Assembly (NCBI GenBank): GCA_030867875.1
Contig: JAOWCC010001501.1
Coordinates: forward strand, 26,347,036-26,411,035
Length of the DNA: 64,000 bases
Source: Actinernus sp. WN-2022
Taxonomy: Eukaryota > Cnidaria > Anthozoa > Actiniaria > Actinernidae
Reading direction: 5' to 3'
This document shows, one piece after another, positions 48,223-60,029 of the stretch. Below the pieces are notes generated by a model. The model was not told where the DNA came from. It did not search any database and saw only the letters and a program-made list of their open reading frames with translations. Position numbers and translations under genes: made by a program. The first letter of the stretch is position 1; every line of letters starts with the position of its first letter.

Positions 48223-48330
48223 GCGACTATCGAAATCGGGGCCACTTAGACAAAACTTAACGAGAACCAATCACATGCAATACGATGTCTTTAGTTCTCT
48301 TTATCTAAGTGGCCCATAGTCGCACTGTAA
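48223..48330. repeat. Hairpin repeat
   Basis: TGCGACTATCGAAATCGGGG with CCACTTAGA is mirrored by TCTAAGTGG and CCCATAGTCGCA. Confidence 0.7.
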
Positions 48331-48394
48331 TATCCAGGTAAAATTCATAACTTCTCGCCGTATACATCACATTACATCAACATACGACCAAGAG

Positions 48395-48670
48395 AGCATA
48401 AGTAAGAGATGGAATCTCGTAGTGTGGGGTGTGCGATGATAATGTCGAATAAAATCTATTTCTAGTAACCGGAAGCAGTTGAAGCAAAGTGGGCGCCCGC
48501 GCGACAGCTAAACAGATGGCGCGAAAATATTGGCCATCAAAAGCCGGCAAAATATTTTTCGCAATTTTTTCAGTTGTCGCACGCGCGCGCGCCCATTTTG
48601 CTCCAACTGCTTCCGTTGACTAAAAACAAGCGCGCTTATTGGAGATTCCCTCGCTCTTACTTATGCCCTA
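48395..48670. repeat. Foldback element, relative of 13558-13740
   Basis: TAAGTAAGAGATGGAATCTC at the left and GAGATTCCCTCGCTCTTACT at the right pair. Inside, CGGAAGCAGTTGAAGCAAAG pairs with TTTGCTCCAACTGCTTCCG. Confidence 0.75.
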
Positions 48671-50160
48671 TTGATACAACCCATTACTAGGCATTATAGG
48701 TGGTTTCGATAAATGTTTTCAAAGACGTTAAAAGTATCTCGCAAGTGTTCTATCTTCCTGTAGTTTTCTTACTTTTAAATTTGATAACTTTGGGAATTTC
48801 AGGATGAAATCATATAATGTGTATTTATCTCTATTTCCGAGAGAGTCGTGGACATGCATAGGAACGAGTTATTGTTTACTTCTGTCAATCAAAACTAGTT
48901 GTACGTTGACCAGATTTTACTCAGTGATAAACTTGTAATGGCTTATTATGCATCTGTTCCTTTTCTTTGGCAGAACAATTTTTTTAGTATGCAAGTGAGT
49001 TTCACTTCTGCTACGACCAAGTCGGAGCATGTTCGGGTGCTGAATTATCGCAGTGGAACTGCACATTAAGCGCCACGTCAGACCCTTTGTTAGCTAGACT
49101 GACAATAGGTTTTGCACGTTCAGCCTCGAACTGAGCAGTTTCAGAACGAGTTTATACTGGCACAAACAGGTTTTTATCCTCCTGGCACTCAACACGGCTA
49201 ACATGTGAGAAGAGTCAATTCGGTGACGTCACGTAAATTTGTTTATTTCACACACGAAGGGAACGCCGGGTAACTAGGACTAATACTTTACACGCGACGA
49301 TAGATTTCTCGAATTTGATTGGCTGAGAACAGCTATATTTATGCTAAACACCGGTGCCAAATTGTGTAATACCAGTGCTGAATCATATCAAGATACCAGT
49401 GCTAATTCACGTAATACCTCAGATGTGAACAAAATCCATGCAATCAGGTCTCATGAATTGAATTGACTGAGAGGGCGGCAGTCTTTACAAACTTCTCGAA
49501 TAACGTAGGACAATAAAATAATGACATTCCTACATTTAGTCCGGAAAAAGTTGACAATTGAAGCAAAATGCTTTGAATAATAACACAACAAAAAGCACAA
49601 ATACGCCGTGGACGAATATAGTTAACAGGAAATCATATGGTGTTCTCGTGCAATTCGTGAGGTTTTTCAAAGAGCTCAAATTACATTCGCCCTACAAGCT
49701 CGTGCAATTTTTATACTCTTTCCAAAACTCGCTTATTCAAATGAATCCCGAATTCGAACTGCATGCACTCGATATCATGATTACTTATAATATGGCATAT
49801 AAAAGACAATCGGTTTATATGAGAATCGGGTGTCAAATATTTAGCCATAAAAATTCTTTTCCGGGTCATGACCATCCCCAAAAGTCAAGATAAGTAGCAA
49901 AAGATTGGCTGGTGATAAAATTTCAAGGCTGGATTTATCACATATTTGTCGTTAAAAGTACAATCAAATTACAAGCAAACGTAAGTCTGGTTCCCACTAC
50001 TCACTAGCGACGGAAGCGAAGGAAGTAGAAGCGAAGGTAGAAGGTTATGTTCTAACAGGGGGTTCTAGTGAAAATGAACACGACGGACGCATAAGCCTCG
50101 TTCAGAAACGAAAACCTCGCTTGCACGATATATATACATTACTAAATACTAATTTTCGTA
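48671..50160. other. Gene-free sequence, nothing recognised
   Basis: No supported gene was seen. A 111-codon frame at 49558-49893 has no recognisable motif and no splice context. Confidence 0.5.
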
Positions 50161-50163
50161 TTC

Positions 50164-50420
50164 ACCAATAGTCCCTCCGCCATTTTGAATATTTCATGTA
50201 AAGTGTCATGAAAACGAGGCTAGCGGTGACTTGTCCGCGAGTATTGAGCAAACAAGGTAACTATCTTTACAACAGATCGAGAAATGTGCCATACAATCGT
50301 GTAATATTTCTATCTACAGTACTTTGACAGCTGTCGTAGCGTCGCTCGAGCTAGTCACCGTTCGCCTCGTTTTCATGCAGTTTCACACTTTACATAACAA
50401 TGGTGGTAGGAACTGTGAGG
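50164..50420. repeat. Foldback repeat
   Basis: AAAGTGTCATGAAAACGAGG and CTAGCGGTGAC near 50200-50231 are mirrored by GTCACCGTTCGCCTCG and TTTTCATGCAGTTTCACACT near 50355-50392. Confidence 0.65.
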
Positions 50421-50445
50421 GGGGTATTGTTCCACTCGTCTGATA

Positions 50446-50940
50446 ATGATGTTTACGATTATTCATAACATTATCGATATAGACAGCAAATCGTATCGAA
50501 AATTCTCTAATGAGTCACGTACAAGAGGCAACCATAAACTCAAACTCCAAATCCAACAAAGCACAAAGGACATTGTCAAGTACTGTCTTTTCCCTAGGAC
50601 CGCTATGGACTGGAATAGCCTTCCAACAAACATTGCTACAATTTCATCCCTAGATAAATTCAAGTGTGAACTCATTGAACTTATTCACTAAGGATACTTA
50701 TTATTGAATTTAAGAGTTTATTATTTATTCTTTTCTCATTTATTTATTTATTTAGAGATATTTTAACTCATTTTTTATATGATTGTAAATAGCTCGATGA
50801 CAGTTTAAATTTAGTAGATTATTTCCTATAAGGATTGTAAATAGCTTATTTTTTAAATATATTAGTATTATTTTATAGTTAGTGTGATGCCTCACGGCTT
50901 TACTGATATGACTTAATAAATGATGATGATGATGTTACAT
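50446..50940 (+). pseudogene. LINE 3' end with TGATGATG tail
   Basis: The frame ends KYCLFPRTAMDWNSLPTNI and SLDKFKCELIEL, a classic non-LTR ORF2 C-terminus (CR1/L2-like flavour), with stop at 50691. The 3' UTR ends in TAATAAATGATGATGATGAT. It is 5'-truncated. Confidence 0.82.
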
Positions 50941-52800
50941 GTCACGAAAAAAAATCAAGTCAAAAGTTGGTTGAAAATGATACTAGTAACATCACTCGGA
51001 TCCTCCGAAACGGCATTTAATTAGTACCTTAAGCTACCTGTTAGTTTAACAGATTCTTTAGACAAACAAGTGTACTTGACCCTCGATTAGTTTACGATGA
51101 TTCTGGAATAATCACGATTCTAGCTATGACAACAAACGAAGTTTCAATGAAACATACACTAAACCACTATTTCGCGGTGTTTTCAGCACTTTAAAATATT
51201 CAACTTTAAGTTTTTTTAAGCATTGCATGGATTGCGGTTCTAAAGGTTTTGCAGAATTTGACACACGTATTTGTTATGTTACTGGTAGAATTAAAACCAT
51301 TGGACTATTCAAACAGAACGAGGTTTCATAAATCGGAGGGCAGCAAAAATAAGTAGTTTTGTTGTTGTTCAGTCGGCATGGTTCAACCATTTCAAACTCT
51401 AGTGCAATTCAAAACTTGTTGTCAACCCTGATAGTCACGTTAACTCGGTACAGAGACATAAACTTGTATCGTTGTAAACATTAGTTGAATTAAATTATAA
51501 CTCGAATATCTATTTCCGCTTTCGCCAAGGCCGATAAATCGTCGGCTCGCTCTAGATAAAAACAATTCAGGGAAACGGTGAGCAAAAGTAGCCGTAATCA
51601 TTATTTGTAACAACATACTAAGTATTTCTGTACAGTAATACTAGTTTACACGTGAAGCCGGCTATATGAACACACCTGACACACTTCAAGCCCTGAATCC
51701 ATACCTTAAATGACAAGTTCCTTTCGCTTCGAAGACCTCATATTCCTCAGGAAACTGAACTCCAATTCGGATTCTTTGATGTGATACTGGTTCAAACCCT
51801 CTGAAATTCGAGAAATAATGTGATTTTCAAGCGATTCGCTGAACAACTGTCCGCCATTTTGTTGCTAGCCAACTAGAGACTCGTGAACGGCCGAGGTTTT
51901 GCACGGAGTTATGAATATTTTAGTGTTCTTTTATGCAGAGTATTTCAATGCGTGACAACAGCATAATAAATGTTGAATTGTTCTCAATTGCTTAGAACAT
52001 AATCAGTGGTCACCTAAGTGGAACAGGCTTTAGATCGGAGTTTTCATATTCTGACTACACTGACAAGAGACTTCATAAGTATAGTTTATTGTGGGATAGT
52101 CGCCAGACAACTCCGTACTACAATACAATTAACTAATATAAATTGTATTCCTAACTAATGGCAACTGCCAGATACGAAAAAAAACACCCTGGGGTTGTGA
52201 CCAAAAAACGTGGGGAAATGCGGAAACGTACTCCTCGACCTATAGCTTATGCAGCGACCCGAATTCTCCGAGGGCTAGAGAACTAACAATCGACTTACTA
52301 AGTCAATACAAGGTAACCGTACTATAATCAAAAAAATAATTTAAAAAATCGAAACGAACGTGGAGCTGACTGGCCTAGAATGACTACTTTTCCCGCTCGA
52401 AGCATTATATATGCTTGAAGCATTACCCATAATGCTATAATCTCCTCCCCAAACCTCTCTACCGTGCCGGCAGAATATCAATTTCTGACTATATCGCTCC
52501 TGCGTCGCTCAAACGTCAGAAATTACATTTTTCAATGAACGGTCGAAACCTGTCCTCCGAAGCACACGTTCTTTGTGTGCGATACAACGGAACGTCTGCA
52601 TATAGCCATATAGGAGGCTACCTCCCGGGGGTTGAACCAATGCGTTTAAATTTTAAGATTCCGACTTTCCGGTGCTTCATTCTCATTCAAAATTAATATT
52701 AAGTGTAGTCATTGAATATTTTCTTTCAGGGCTTCGTATCACACCAAGTTCCTTTTACTTTTAAAGTCCCCGTCAAACGGCTTCAACGTATACGTTAACA
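50941..52800. other. Gene-free sequence, nothing firmly recognised
   Basis: No gene is supported. An AAAATGGCGGACAG sequence on the minus strand near 51851-51864 resembles a start-codon context, but no coherent exon follows. Confidence 0.45.
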
Positions 52801-52802
52801 TC

Positions 52803-53101
52803 GGTTCAACCATAGTTAATAGAGTGGAATGGTTATAAAATCCAGCGACCTTCTTTGTTATCGGTCTATGTTCTCTTTTTTCAAACATTACCGTGCATAA
52901 AACACAATAGAAATTCTAATATTTTAATCAATCAGCCAATAGAAACATGTGGGTTCAGTCGTTCAGGGACGCTAATGAACTATGACCGTGCACAATCTTT
53001 TGTCTTACCCCCTTCCAACATAAATCGGAGTGCCTTTGTTAGCGTCTTTGAAGTTTGCCGGGTTTCCTAACCATTACACTCTATTTTAAAACTATGGTTC
53101 A
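52803..53101. mobile_element. MITE with GTTCAACCATAGTT ends
   Basis: GTTCAACCATAGTT with TAGAGTGGAATGGTT at the left is mirrored by AACCATTACACTCTA and AAACTATGGTTCAAC at the right. Confidence 0.72.
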
Positions 53102-53596
53102 ACATCGGTACAACATTTGTTAAAACAGAACTTGAAACCGTTTCAACACCTTTCAACAATATTTTCATGACATGTCCGAAGCGGTTTCAAGCCGGATCGG
53201 CTTTAACAAATTAAATGTTGCACCGATGTTGAGCCGATATTCTCAAACTCATTAATAATTCACGAGAGATTCATCCAATGGAGGGACTGTATTTGGTCAC
53301 ATGTATGGGTCTTGAAATCCGGTCAAACCCTTGTTCGAAGCTTCGTCTGGTGGATGCATCTCGACATCCAATGAAACACCAGTTCCAAATTTAACGCACT
53401 AGTGTTTGGAACAGATTTCCAACCCTAGTGATCAATATTTCTTAATCATCATATTCATGAACTACTAACTAATTACATACTGATAATCTACAAGTAAGGA
53501 GCGAAGAAGTAAAGGACGACAGAAAAAAAGTTGCCTCCACTGGAGTTCTAACCTCGACCCCTCCGACTGCCTGTACTAACTCTTGCCCACTACACT

Positions 53597-53792
53597 CAGG
53601 CGCGGATCCAGACCGGTTTACACCGGTTTACGGAAACCGGTCAAAATTTCCAGATTTTTTTAGTAACCTTAACATTCGATTAAAACTCTCTTTGAGAGAG
53701 GGGGAGGGAGGGGGGTTCAGTAAAATTTCCAATTTTGGAGTTTGAGTTGGGAAGTCGGAAACCGGTCAGATTTTTTTCTGGATCCGCGCCTG
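53597..53792. mobile_element. hAT-type MITE, CAGGCGCGGATCCAGA ends
   Basis: CAGGCGCGGATCCAGA is mirrored exactly at the right. Similar CAGGGGCGGATCCAG ends are known in hAT elements. The 8-bp flanks (ACTACACT and ACACTACT) are similar but not identical, so the duplication is not confirmed. Inside, CGGAAACCGGTCA recurs on both sides. Confidence 0.75.
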
Positions 53793-53944
53793 ACACTACT
53801 GGTACGCTAGTTGAAAATTAAAAAGAATAATAAGCCATCTATTGAATAATTATATACAACAGTCAAACTGTAAACAATAATTGAAAGAAACGTATGTAAA
53901 TTCTCGGTTTAGCCATTCGTAAGAGAAGTAATTTCAAACACTCA

Positions 53945-54060
53945 TTGTTCGTGTTTCATCAGGCGTTCCAAATATTTCGAAACTGATAATAAAACCCTCG
54001 AGGTGTTCATTTCTTTTCTCAATATTTGGAACGCCTGATAAAACTGCCACCTTCAGTTGT
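53945..54060. repeat. Hairpin repeat
   Basis: CAGGCGTTCCAAATATTTCG near 53960 is mirrored by CAATATTTGGAACGCCTG near 54019-54038. Confidence 0.72.
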
Positions 54061-54509
54061 CACTCAGCCTTTGTCGAATGAACATCTCTGTGATGCTCCG
54101 CTTGAGTGATCCCTATCAAGCACATTATTGTTAAACTTACAGAGTTCGTAAACAGTCATTAAATAACGTCTGAAGTCTTTAATAAACATCTATCTTCCCT
54201 CTGTTCATTTTGATGGCTTGTTTGATTTAAAACCTTAAAATATCTCATTTATTCATTCGCCTACGTTCTTAATTTGTAATTTGAATTTCAAATTTCGAAT
54301 TCGCCATCCATGGGGCTTACTCTTTTATATCTTAATGTATCACTATACTATTGTTGCTTTATTATCTGTTACTCTTATTACAATTGGCCTAATGATTATT
54401 AATATCTTACATTCACTATATTGTCAATTCAATACTTTTGTAGTGTGACGATTAATTAGTACTTGTTATGGTTTTGTTACTTCACTTCCGGTCTGCATAA
54501 TTAACTACC
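54061..54509. other. A/T-rich flank of the gypsy element
   Basis: No LTR was recognised here and no gene is supported. Confidence 0.45.
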
Positions 54510-55322
54510 ACATGTACAGAAAAAGAGTTGTGGAACTGTGGCTTAAATCATAATTTCTCAAGAAGAGAGAACTGTATTGCTTTTGGTACTAAATGCAAAT
54601 CTTATGATAATCACTGGGCAGATAGATACTGGGGCAGAAGGGAATGTAATCCATGTGGACACATTTAAAGAATTACTTCCTGATTTTACTTGTGACAGTG
54701 GCATACCATGTAACCTCACACCAAGCAGCACGGAGGACACCATATCAAACATTATGGCAGTTGTATGCTCACTGCTACCCATCGTAACACATATGTGGAG
54801 TGTCTATTTCATGTGGTACAGTCACAAGGACCAATAATATTAGGACTACCTACATGCCAAGAACTGAAATTAGTGACACTGAATCAACTGTAAACTAGAT
54901 CCTGATCAGTCTCCACCTGCAAAACCAGCAAAACGCCAGCTGAAAGGAAACCCCCAAGCAAAAACAGAGCTCAGTAAATATGAGGACTGTTTTTGTGGCA
55001 TAGGATGAAGGAGAATATCACATCACTCACTCGATTCTTCAATTCCACCTGTTGTGCACCCACCACGACGTGTACCCGAAGCTCTTTGTGAACCACTAAA
55101 AAAAGAGCTTGACTCCTTAATTGTGCCAGCAAGAATTTTAGAGAAGGTCGAAAAACCTACTGATTGGGTCAACTCTTTTGTATGTGTTACAAAATCCAAT
55201 GGTGCTATCAGACTATGTCTAGACCCAAAAGACCTCAATAAAAACGGGCCATTAAGCGGCCACATCACTGTACTCCAACACTGGTTGATGTTCTGTTAAA
55301 GCTCAATGGAGGTAAATACTTC
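54510..55322 (+). pseudogene. Ty3/gypsy remnant, 5' part: zinc knuckle, protease, RT start
   Basis: A nucleocapsid-like knuckle (WNCGLNHNFSRRENC, CKSYDNHW, about 54528-54612) runs directly into an aspartic protease motif, QIDTGAEGNVI (about 54613-54645), in another frame, implying a deletion between gag and protease. From about 55054 the reverse transcriptase begins (LEKVEKPTDWVNSFVCVTK, IRLCLDPKDLNK) but shifts frame near 55250. KLNGGKYF then meets the DIRS element at about 55320. The element continues at 60401. Confidence 0.85.
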
Positions 55323-55430
55323 TTCTTCACTCCTTCTCCGACTGATACTCACAATACATATGCAGATCGCGGCCGCGCGCGGTCTGGGTACCACATTAAA
55401 AAAGATGTAGGCGTTCCTAGCTCCCTCTTT
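55320..55430 (+). repeat. DIRS left inverted terminal repeat
   Basis: TTCTTCACTCCTTCTCCGAC opens the element. Further in, GCGGCCGCGCGCGGTCTGGG to GGCGTTCCTAGC is the inverse of sequence at 60255-60310. Confidence 0.82.
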
Positions 55431-55520
55431 CTTTCGTGGCGTGCTTCGGTCAACCACAACTTTTTGTTAAAGCTATTTTCAGCGTACTTTACATCGAAAT
55501 ACATCGTTGTCTCTCCGGGA

Positions 55521-57154
55521 ATGGCCAACAAGACAACAGAGGAAGTAAGTTTTTTGTATTTTGATTGTTTTCTTGCATTTTAGGAGCAGGATGGCTGTGT
55601 TTTCCATCGATTTAACCGGATGTTTATCGACGGATTCAGTCACAAGAGATAAGGCATGAGTCATTGACCGCCTTTTGTATTGTCTTCTAGGACAACATAA
55701 GTGAGTCAGCCCCGATCCTATCGGCGGGAGCTGTACCACACGATTAACAGACCATCGAAAAGATGATTGCAGACTCAGTCGCAAGATCTTTGCCGGCAGT
55801 GATGGCGAATTTTTTCGCATCTGGCGGCCTACTAACTGCAGCCACTGCATCAAGTTCTGGGACTAACAGCCCAGAAACACCCGCTGTACCACAGCCAGCG
55901 GCAGTGGAGCCTTCTGTGGGATCCACGAGAGGCGATCGGTTCTTCTCAATGGAGAAACCCGCGGAGATTTCACCAGAACTTCTGGACTTAACTACCAAGG
56001 CTTTTGCAAAGCCATTGGTCAAGGACAAGTGGAAGGAGTTAATTGAGTCATACCCAGCAATTAAAGGTACTGACTGCTTCTTAGTCGCTCCAACTATGGA
56101 GGCTGGAATTAAAGAAGAATTACGGAAACGCCATGGATACTTGAAAACCAAGGAGACATTGGCGTTTGACGAAGGCCTTGCGGAGAAACAAGCCGCCTAT
56201 ATATCTGTCGCTAGGCCAATATTGGCAGCCTTGACTACACTGGATACACCCCAGACTGAGGGCAGTGATGACGAGGGTAGTGATGACGAGGGTGGACCAG
56301 ACCCTGATGTGGTTAAAGATATGCTAGAGGACGCCCTTGTTATGCTGGGAAACGCTAACGCAAGACTTAATAACTGGCGGCAACGCCGTTTTTCTGACTA
56401 CCTCACAGAGATTGGTAAGAGAACCATTCGAGAGGGGATTCCAACCGACAAGCATCTCTTTCCCCACAAATTTCATGAGAAAATACGGTCTGAGCATGAC
56501 CATAGTGCTTCAAATACGAAGCTCATAAGCCAACCAAGGGAAACACGCCCCTTTGTCAACCGTTTACAGTCCTTTCGGAGCCCCACCCACGCTAGGCGGC
56601 GGGGTCGGTCTAACTTCTCCGACAGGAAAAGGAAATGGTCCAACCCAAACAGATCAGGGGGCCCTGGAAACAAGTATAACAACGGACAAGTGGACATTGA
56701 ACACAATATCGGGTTACAGAATCCCGTTTGTGAGACCCCCACGACAGTGGCGGGCACGAGCAACTGTGGCCCGGAAGGGCCAACCGAAATGTCTCTTAAT
56801 GGAGGCGATTCAGTCTCTGATATTAAAGGGAGCGGTCAGAGTGGTGGGACCACATCCGCAGTAATTCGTGTCAGCAATATTCGTAGTGGAAAAGGGTCAA
56901 GGGACTGGGGAGTTTCGACCAGTCATCAACCTGAAGGCCCTAAACAGGTTTCTTGTGAAAGAAAAGTTAAAAATGGAGGGGTTTCATACGGCTCGGTCCC
57001 TCCTCCGCTTGAAAGACTTCATGATGAAACTAGATCTCAAGGATGCATACTATTCAATTCCAGTCCATCCGGAGTCCAGAAAGTACCTTCGGTTTCTGTT
57101 CGAAGGGACACTGTTCGAGTTTTTCGAGTTTTTCGAGTTTTTCGAGTTTCGTAA
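55521..57154 (+). pseudogene. DIRS ORF1 (gag-like), probably with a small intron
   Basis: A long frame runs from 55763 to 57154 and includes LLDLTTKAFAKPLVKDKW, CFLVAPTMEAGIKEE and LGNANARLNNWRQRRFSDYL, which resemble DIRS ORF1 proteins; a basic, Arg/Ser/Pro-rich tail follows. Upstream in the same frame, ATG at 55521 encodes MANKTTEE, then donor GTAAGT at 55545. An acceptor TTGTCTTCTAG at 55690 leads to DNISESAPILSAGAVPHD, so a 146-bp intron is likely. A TAA at 55745-55747 interrupts the frame between this part and MIADSVARSL. The C-terminus overlaps the RT frame. Confidence 0.72.
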
Positions 57155-57276
57155 TAAATGATGATGATGAATGTCTACCCTTTGGTCTCACGACAGCTCC
57201 ACGTGTGTTCACAAAGGTTATGTGCCCGATAGCAGCACGGCTCCGTTCCAAGGGACTGCGGACAGTGATCTACCTA
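56553..57276 (+). pseudogene. DIRS reverse transcriptase, N-terminal part
   Basis: One frame gives CLLMEAIQSLILKGAVRVV, a TAA at 56862-56864, then SAIFVVEKGQGTGEFRPV and LKDAYYSIPVHPESRKYL (motif A Asp). The frame is then broken by an insertion of about 50 bp near 57120-57170 and resumes CLPFGLTTAPRVFTKV (motif B), reaching VIYL at 57276 where a MITE begins. Confidence 0.82.
57118..57171 (+). mobile_element. Micro-insertion with LINE-like tail in DIRS RT
   Basis: TTCGAGTTT is repeated about four times, followed by CGTAATAAATGATGATGATG. The last part matches the 3' tail of the LINE at 50446-50940. An extremely short LINE insertion with copies of the target is a plausible origin. Confidence 0.5.
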
Positions 57277-57971
57277 CTCAAGCATGTTAAGGCCTGGTTC
57301 ATTTAACGGAAAATAGATGTACGTTAAGAAATGTTTTCTGACAGAAATAACAGTTTAAACAAAAACTAATTACACCGTAATACTAATATCAACTTCCTTA
57401 AATTTGTTAAGTGGATAGTTGTCGTATCACGTGATCGATGACGTCATAACTATATAAAATCGTTTAAGTGAAATGCGGCTGCGACGATAATATATGAATA
57501 TAAAGTAACCCTGCTAAAACATTACTCCTCCTGCAGTGTTTCAGATCACGCTTAGAAAACACGACTATCATGTAAAGATAAGGAGATATTAAGGGTACAA
57601 AAAGTCACGTGACCTGTTTTGCATATGTTCGACTTAATTACTCGTTAACGAAACATTGTAGTCATCTTTTCTAAGTTGATTTAGGTAAAAGGCTTCAACC
57701 TTAACTAAACATATCCACTCATCATCCTAGCTGTTTTAAACTCGGAGCCGCGTTTTTGATTTACTGATTTCGTGTTCTAAGTCACGTGACAGACCACGTG
57801 ACAGACCACGTGACACATTTTACTACACACAAACCACTTAAGGTAGTCAAGAATGGCGATACCTATTATCGTGAGAAACTTGGCGTACTTACCATACTCG
57901 GCTGTGCTGAAATAAGGGAAACAGTTTTTACCCGAAGTTTGACCCCTGAACCAGGCCTTAACATGCTTGAG
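57277..57971. mobile_element. TA-flanked MITE (Tc1/mariner-like) inside DIRS RT
   Basis: Left end CTCAAGCATGTTAAGGCCTG continues TTCA, 25 bp in all, mirrored exactly at the right. TA flanks both ends (57275-57276 and 57972-57973). Removing it with one TA restores VIYL-DGLLIIHQHEQ of the RT. The 695-bp interior has no transposase. GACCACGTGACA-type units repeat near 57780-57815. Confidence 0.88.
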
Positions 57972-57973
57972 TA

Positions 57974-58816
57974 GACGGTCTATTGATCATTCACCAACAC
58001 GAACAGACACTGAGGACAATATTCCAACGTGTTCTGGATATGCTATCCAGTCTGGGATTTATGGTGAAGCCGGAAAAGTGCTCACCGGCCCCAACCAATC
58101 AATTAGTGTTCCTGGGAGCAGTGCTAAATACGGTTCAAATGACTATTTCTCTGCCCGAGGAAAAGATCCTGACGATTGTGAACTGTTGCCGCAAACTAAT
58201 CAGGTCACAGGAGACGTCGTTGGGGGAGCTGTCACTCCTAGCACTGGAGATCTGGTCTCTTCTGTTGAGCAAAGGCGCTTGGGTAACGGCCCGGCACCTA
58301 CCGGGTGTGTTGAATGTCGAAGCGGACACAGCGTCGAGAGAATTCAACACTCGCACAGAATGGACTCTCAACAGCCGGATCTTCAGAGAAATTACTCGCC
58401 TATATTATGTCCCAGAGATCGATCTCTTTGCTTCGCGCCTCAACCATCAGGTGCCGAACTATGTGTCGCGTCACCCGGACCCAGGGGCATTGGCAGTGGA
58501 TGCCTTCCAGCAGGACTGGAGCCGCTGGAAGGGTTTCATTCACCCTCCAGTAGTACTCCTGTCTCGTGTACTTCACAAGATCCGGTCCGACAGAGCGACA
58601 GCCCTGTTGGTAGCCCCCGACTGGCCGAGCCAGGCCTGGTATCCAGAGATTCGCCTGATGCTGAGAAAGGCCCCATTTCGACTTCCCAAGGAGAAGTCAC
58701 TTCTATATCTACCCTTCGAGCCAGGGACAGTGCATCCACTTTGGCACTCGCTCAACCTGACTGTATGGCCGATATCGGGAGATCCTACAAAGCAGTGGGT
58801 TTCCCACCAGAAGTAA
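57974..58816 (+). pseudogene. DIRS reverse transcriptase end and RNase H
   Basis: After the MITE the frame reads LLIIHQHEQTLRTIFQRVL and VFLGAVLNTVQMTISLPEEK, RT motifs D/E and connection. At GELSLLALEIWSLLLSKG it jumps to the late RNase H region (ARHLPGVLNVEADTASR, DLFASRLNHQVPNYVS). The middle of the RNase H domain is missing, so an internal deletion near 58230 is inferred. Read with the upstream part, the catalytic YxDD box becomes YLDG, with the second Asp changed. Confidence 0.82.
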
Positions 58817-59739
58817 TTAAGATACTTCTGGCATCATGGTCCAAATCAACTCAGAAACGCTACCAGGGACCTTGGAGGGCCTGGTCACAGTGGTGTCTCA
58901 CCCGTGGTCTTTGTCCAGTCTCAGCCCCGGTAGAGAAGGTCCTGACCTTCCTATCTGAAATAGCTGTGCAGCGTGACCTAGAATATAGGACGATTGCGGT
59001 CTACAAATCAGCAATCTCACAAGCTCATGTCCCAGTTGGACAGTCTCTCCTTGGGGAACTCCCAGTCGTTTCACGCTTTATGAAGGGGATTTTTCGTTTG
59101 AAGCCCCCAACACCGCGCCTCAGCTCTACTTGGAATGTTAAGCCCTTGTTGCTATACCTTTCGACCCTGGAGCCTATGTGTAGTTTAACTCTTAAACAGC
59201 TCACGCTGAAGCTGGTCACCCTTTTAGCTCTGACATCAGCAGCCCGCGCCCATGAACTAGTTAACCTAGATCTGAACTCGAAGTCTAAGAAAACTAGCTC
59301 TTGGGAATTTCTTCTATTATCTCATGTGAAGACCTCTAGACCGGGACATCCTCCTCGGAGAATATATCTTCCAGCTTATAATAATGACCAGAGCATTTGT
59401 GTAATTAAGGCCCTGGAGGCATACCAAGCCAGAACGGAAGCAGTGAGGAAATCATATCGGCTACTGATTTCATATATTCGACCTTACGGGACAATCACAA
59501 GCCAGACACTTTCGAGATGGCTTAGAAAGACCTTGCAGCTGGCAGGGATTGATAAACGCTTTACCGGTCACTCAATCCGGAGTGCCTCTACCACTTCTGC
59601 TGCAGAAGCAGGCTTACCATTGGAAACCATACTTGAGGCGGCTGACTGGTCCTCAGCAGAGACATTCGAACAGTTTTATCATAGACCCTCTAACAAGGGG
59701 GACTTTGCTACGACAGTCCTGAATGTAGGGTCCATCTGA
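58740..59739 (+). CDS. DIRS tyrosine recombinase
   Basis: The C-terminal third of a 590-codon frame is a tyrosine recombinase. It begins around SWSKSTQKRYQGPWRAWSQW (core-binding part), with the first catalytic Arg in TSAARAHELVNLDL. The His/Arg pair is in FTGHSIRSASTTSA, the Trp in EAADWSSAETF, and the Tyr nucleophile in EQFYHRP. The domain looks intact to the stop at 59737-59739. The frame upstream of about 58740 overlaps RNase H and is probably not its own start. Confidence 0.85.
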
Positions 59740-60029
59740 ACACCTTATGTATGTATATATTTATGCATATAGTTTGAGATTTACAATGACTTGTCAAGGC
59801 TAGGCCTGTTTATTGTTGGTTTTGGTTTTGTTTATTACAACCAGATGATTATAGGTTGTTACAGCTTGAATATAGCTATAGAATCGTTAAAATTACAGAT
59901 GGTGTTGTTAGAGTTCCATTTATATTTGGTTAAGTTACAAGTTTCTAACAGTAAATATGGTAACATTGTTGATTCTTTATGAAGTATCACCTTATACCAA
60001 GAGTACTTATGTCAGTAACGCTACGAAGT

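Noticed and set aside
51700..51870. First exon of another gene on the minus strand (AAAATGGCGGACAG context)
   Set aside because: The frame from that ATG stops after about 17 codons, and no matching downstream exon was found.
57967..58740. N-terminal half of the recombinase frame as part of the enzyme
   Set aside because: It overlaps the RNase H frame and lacks recombinase-like sequence; the convincing domain starts near 58740.
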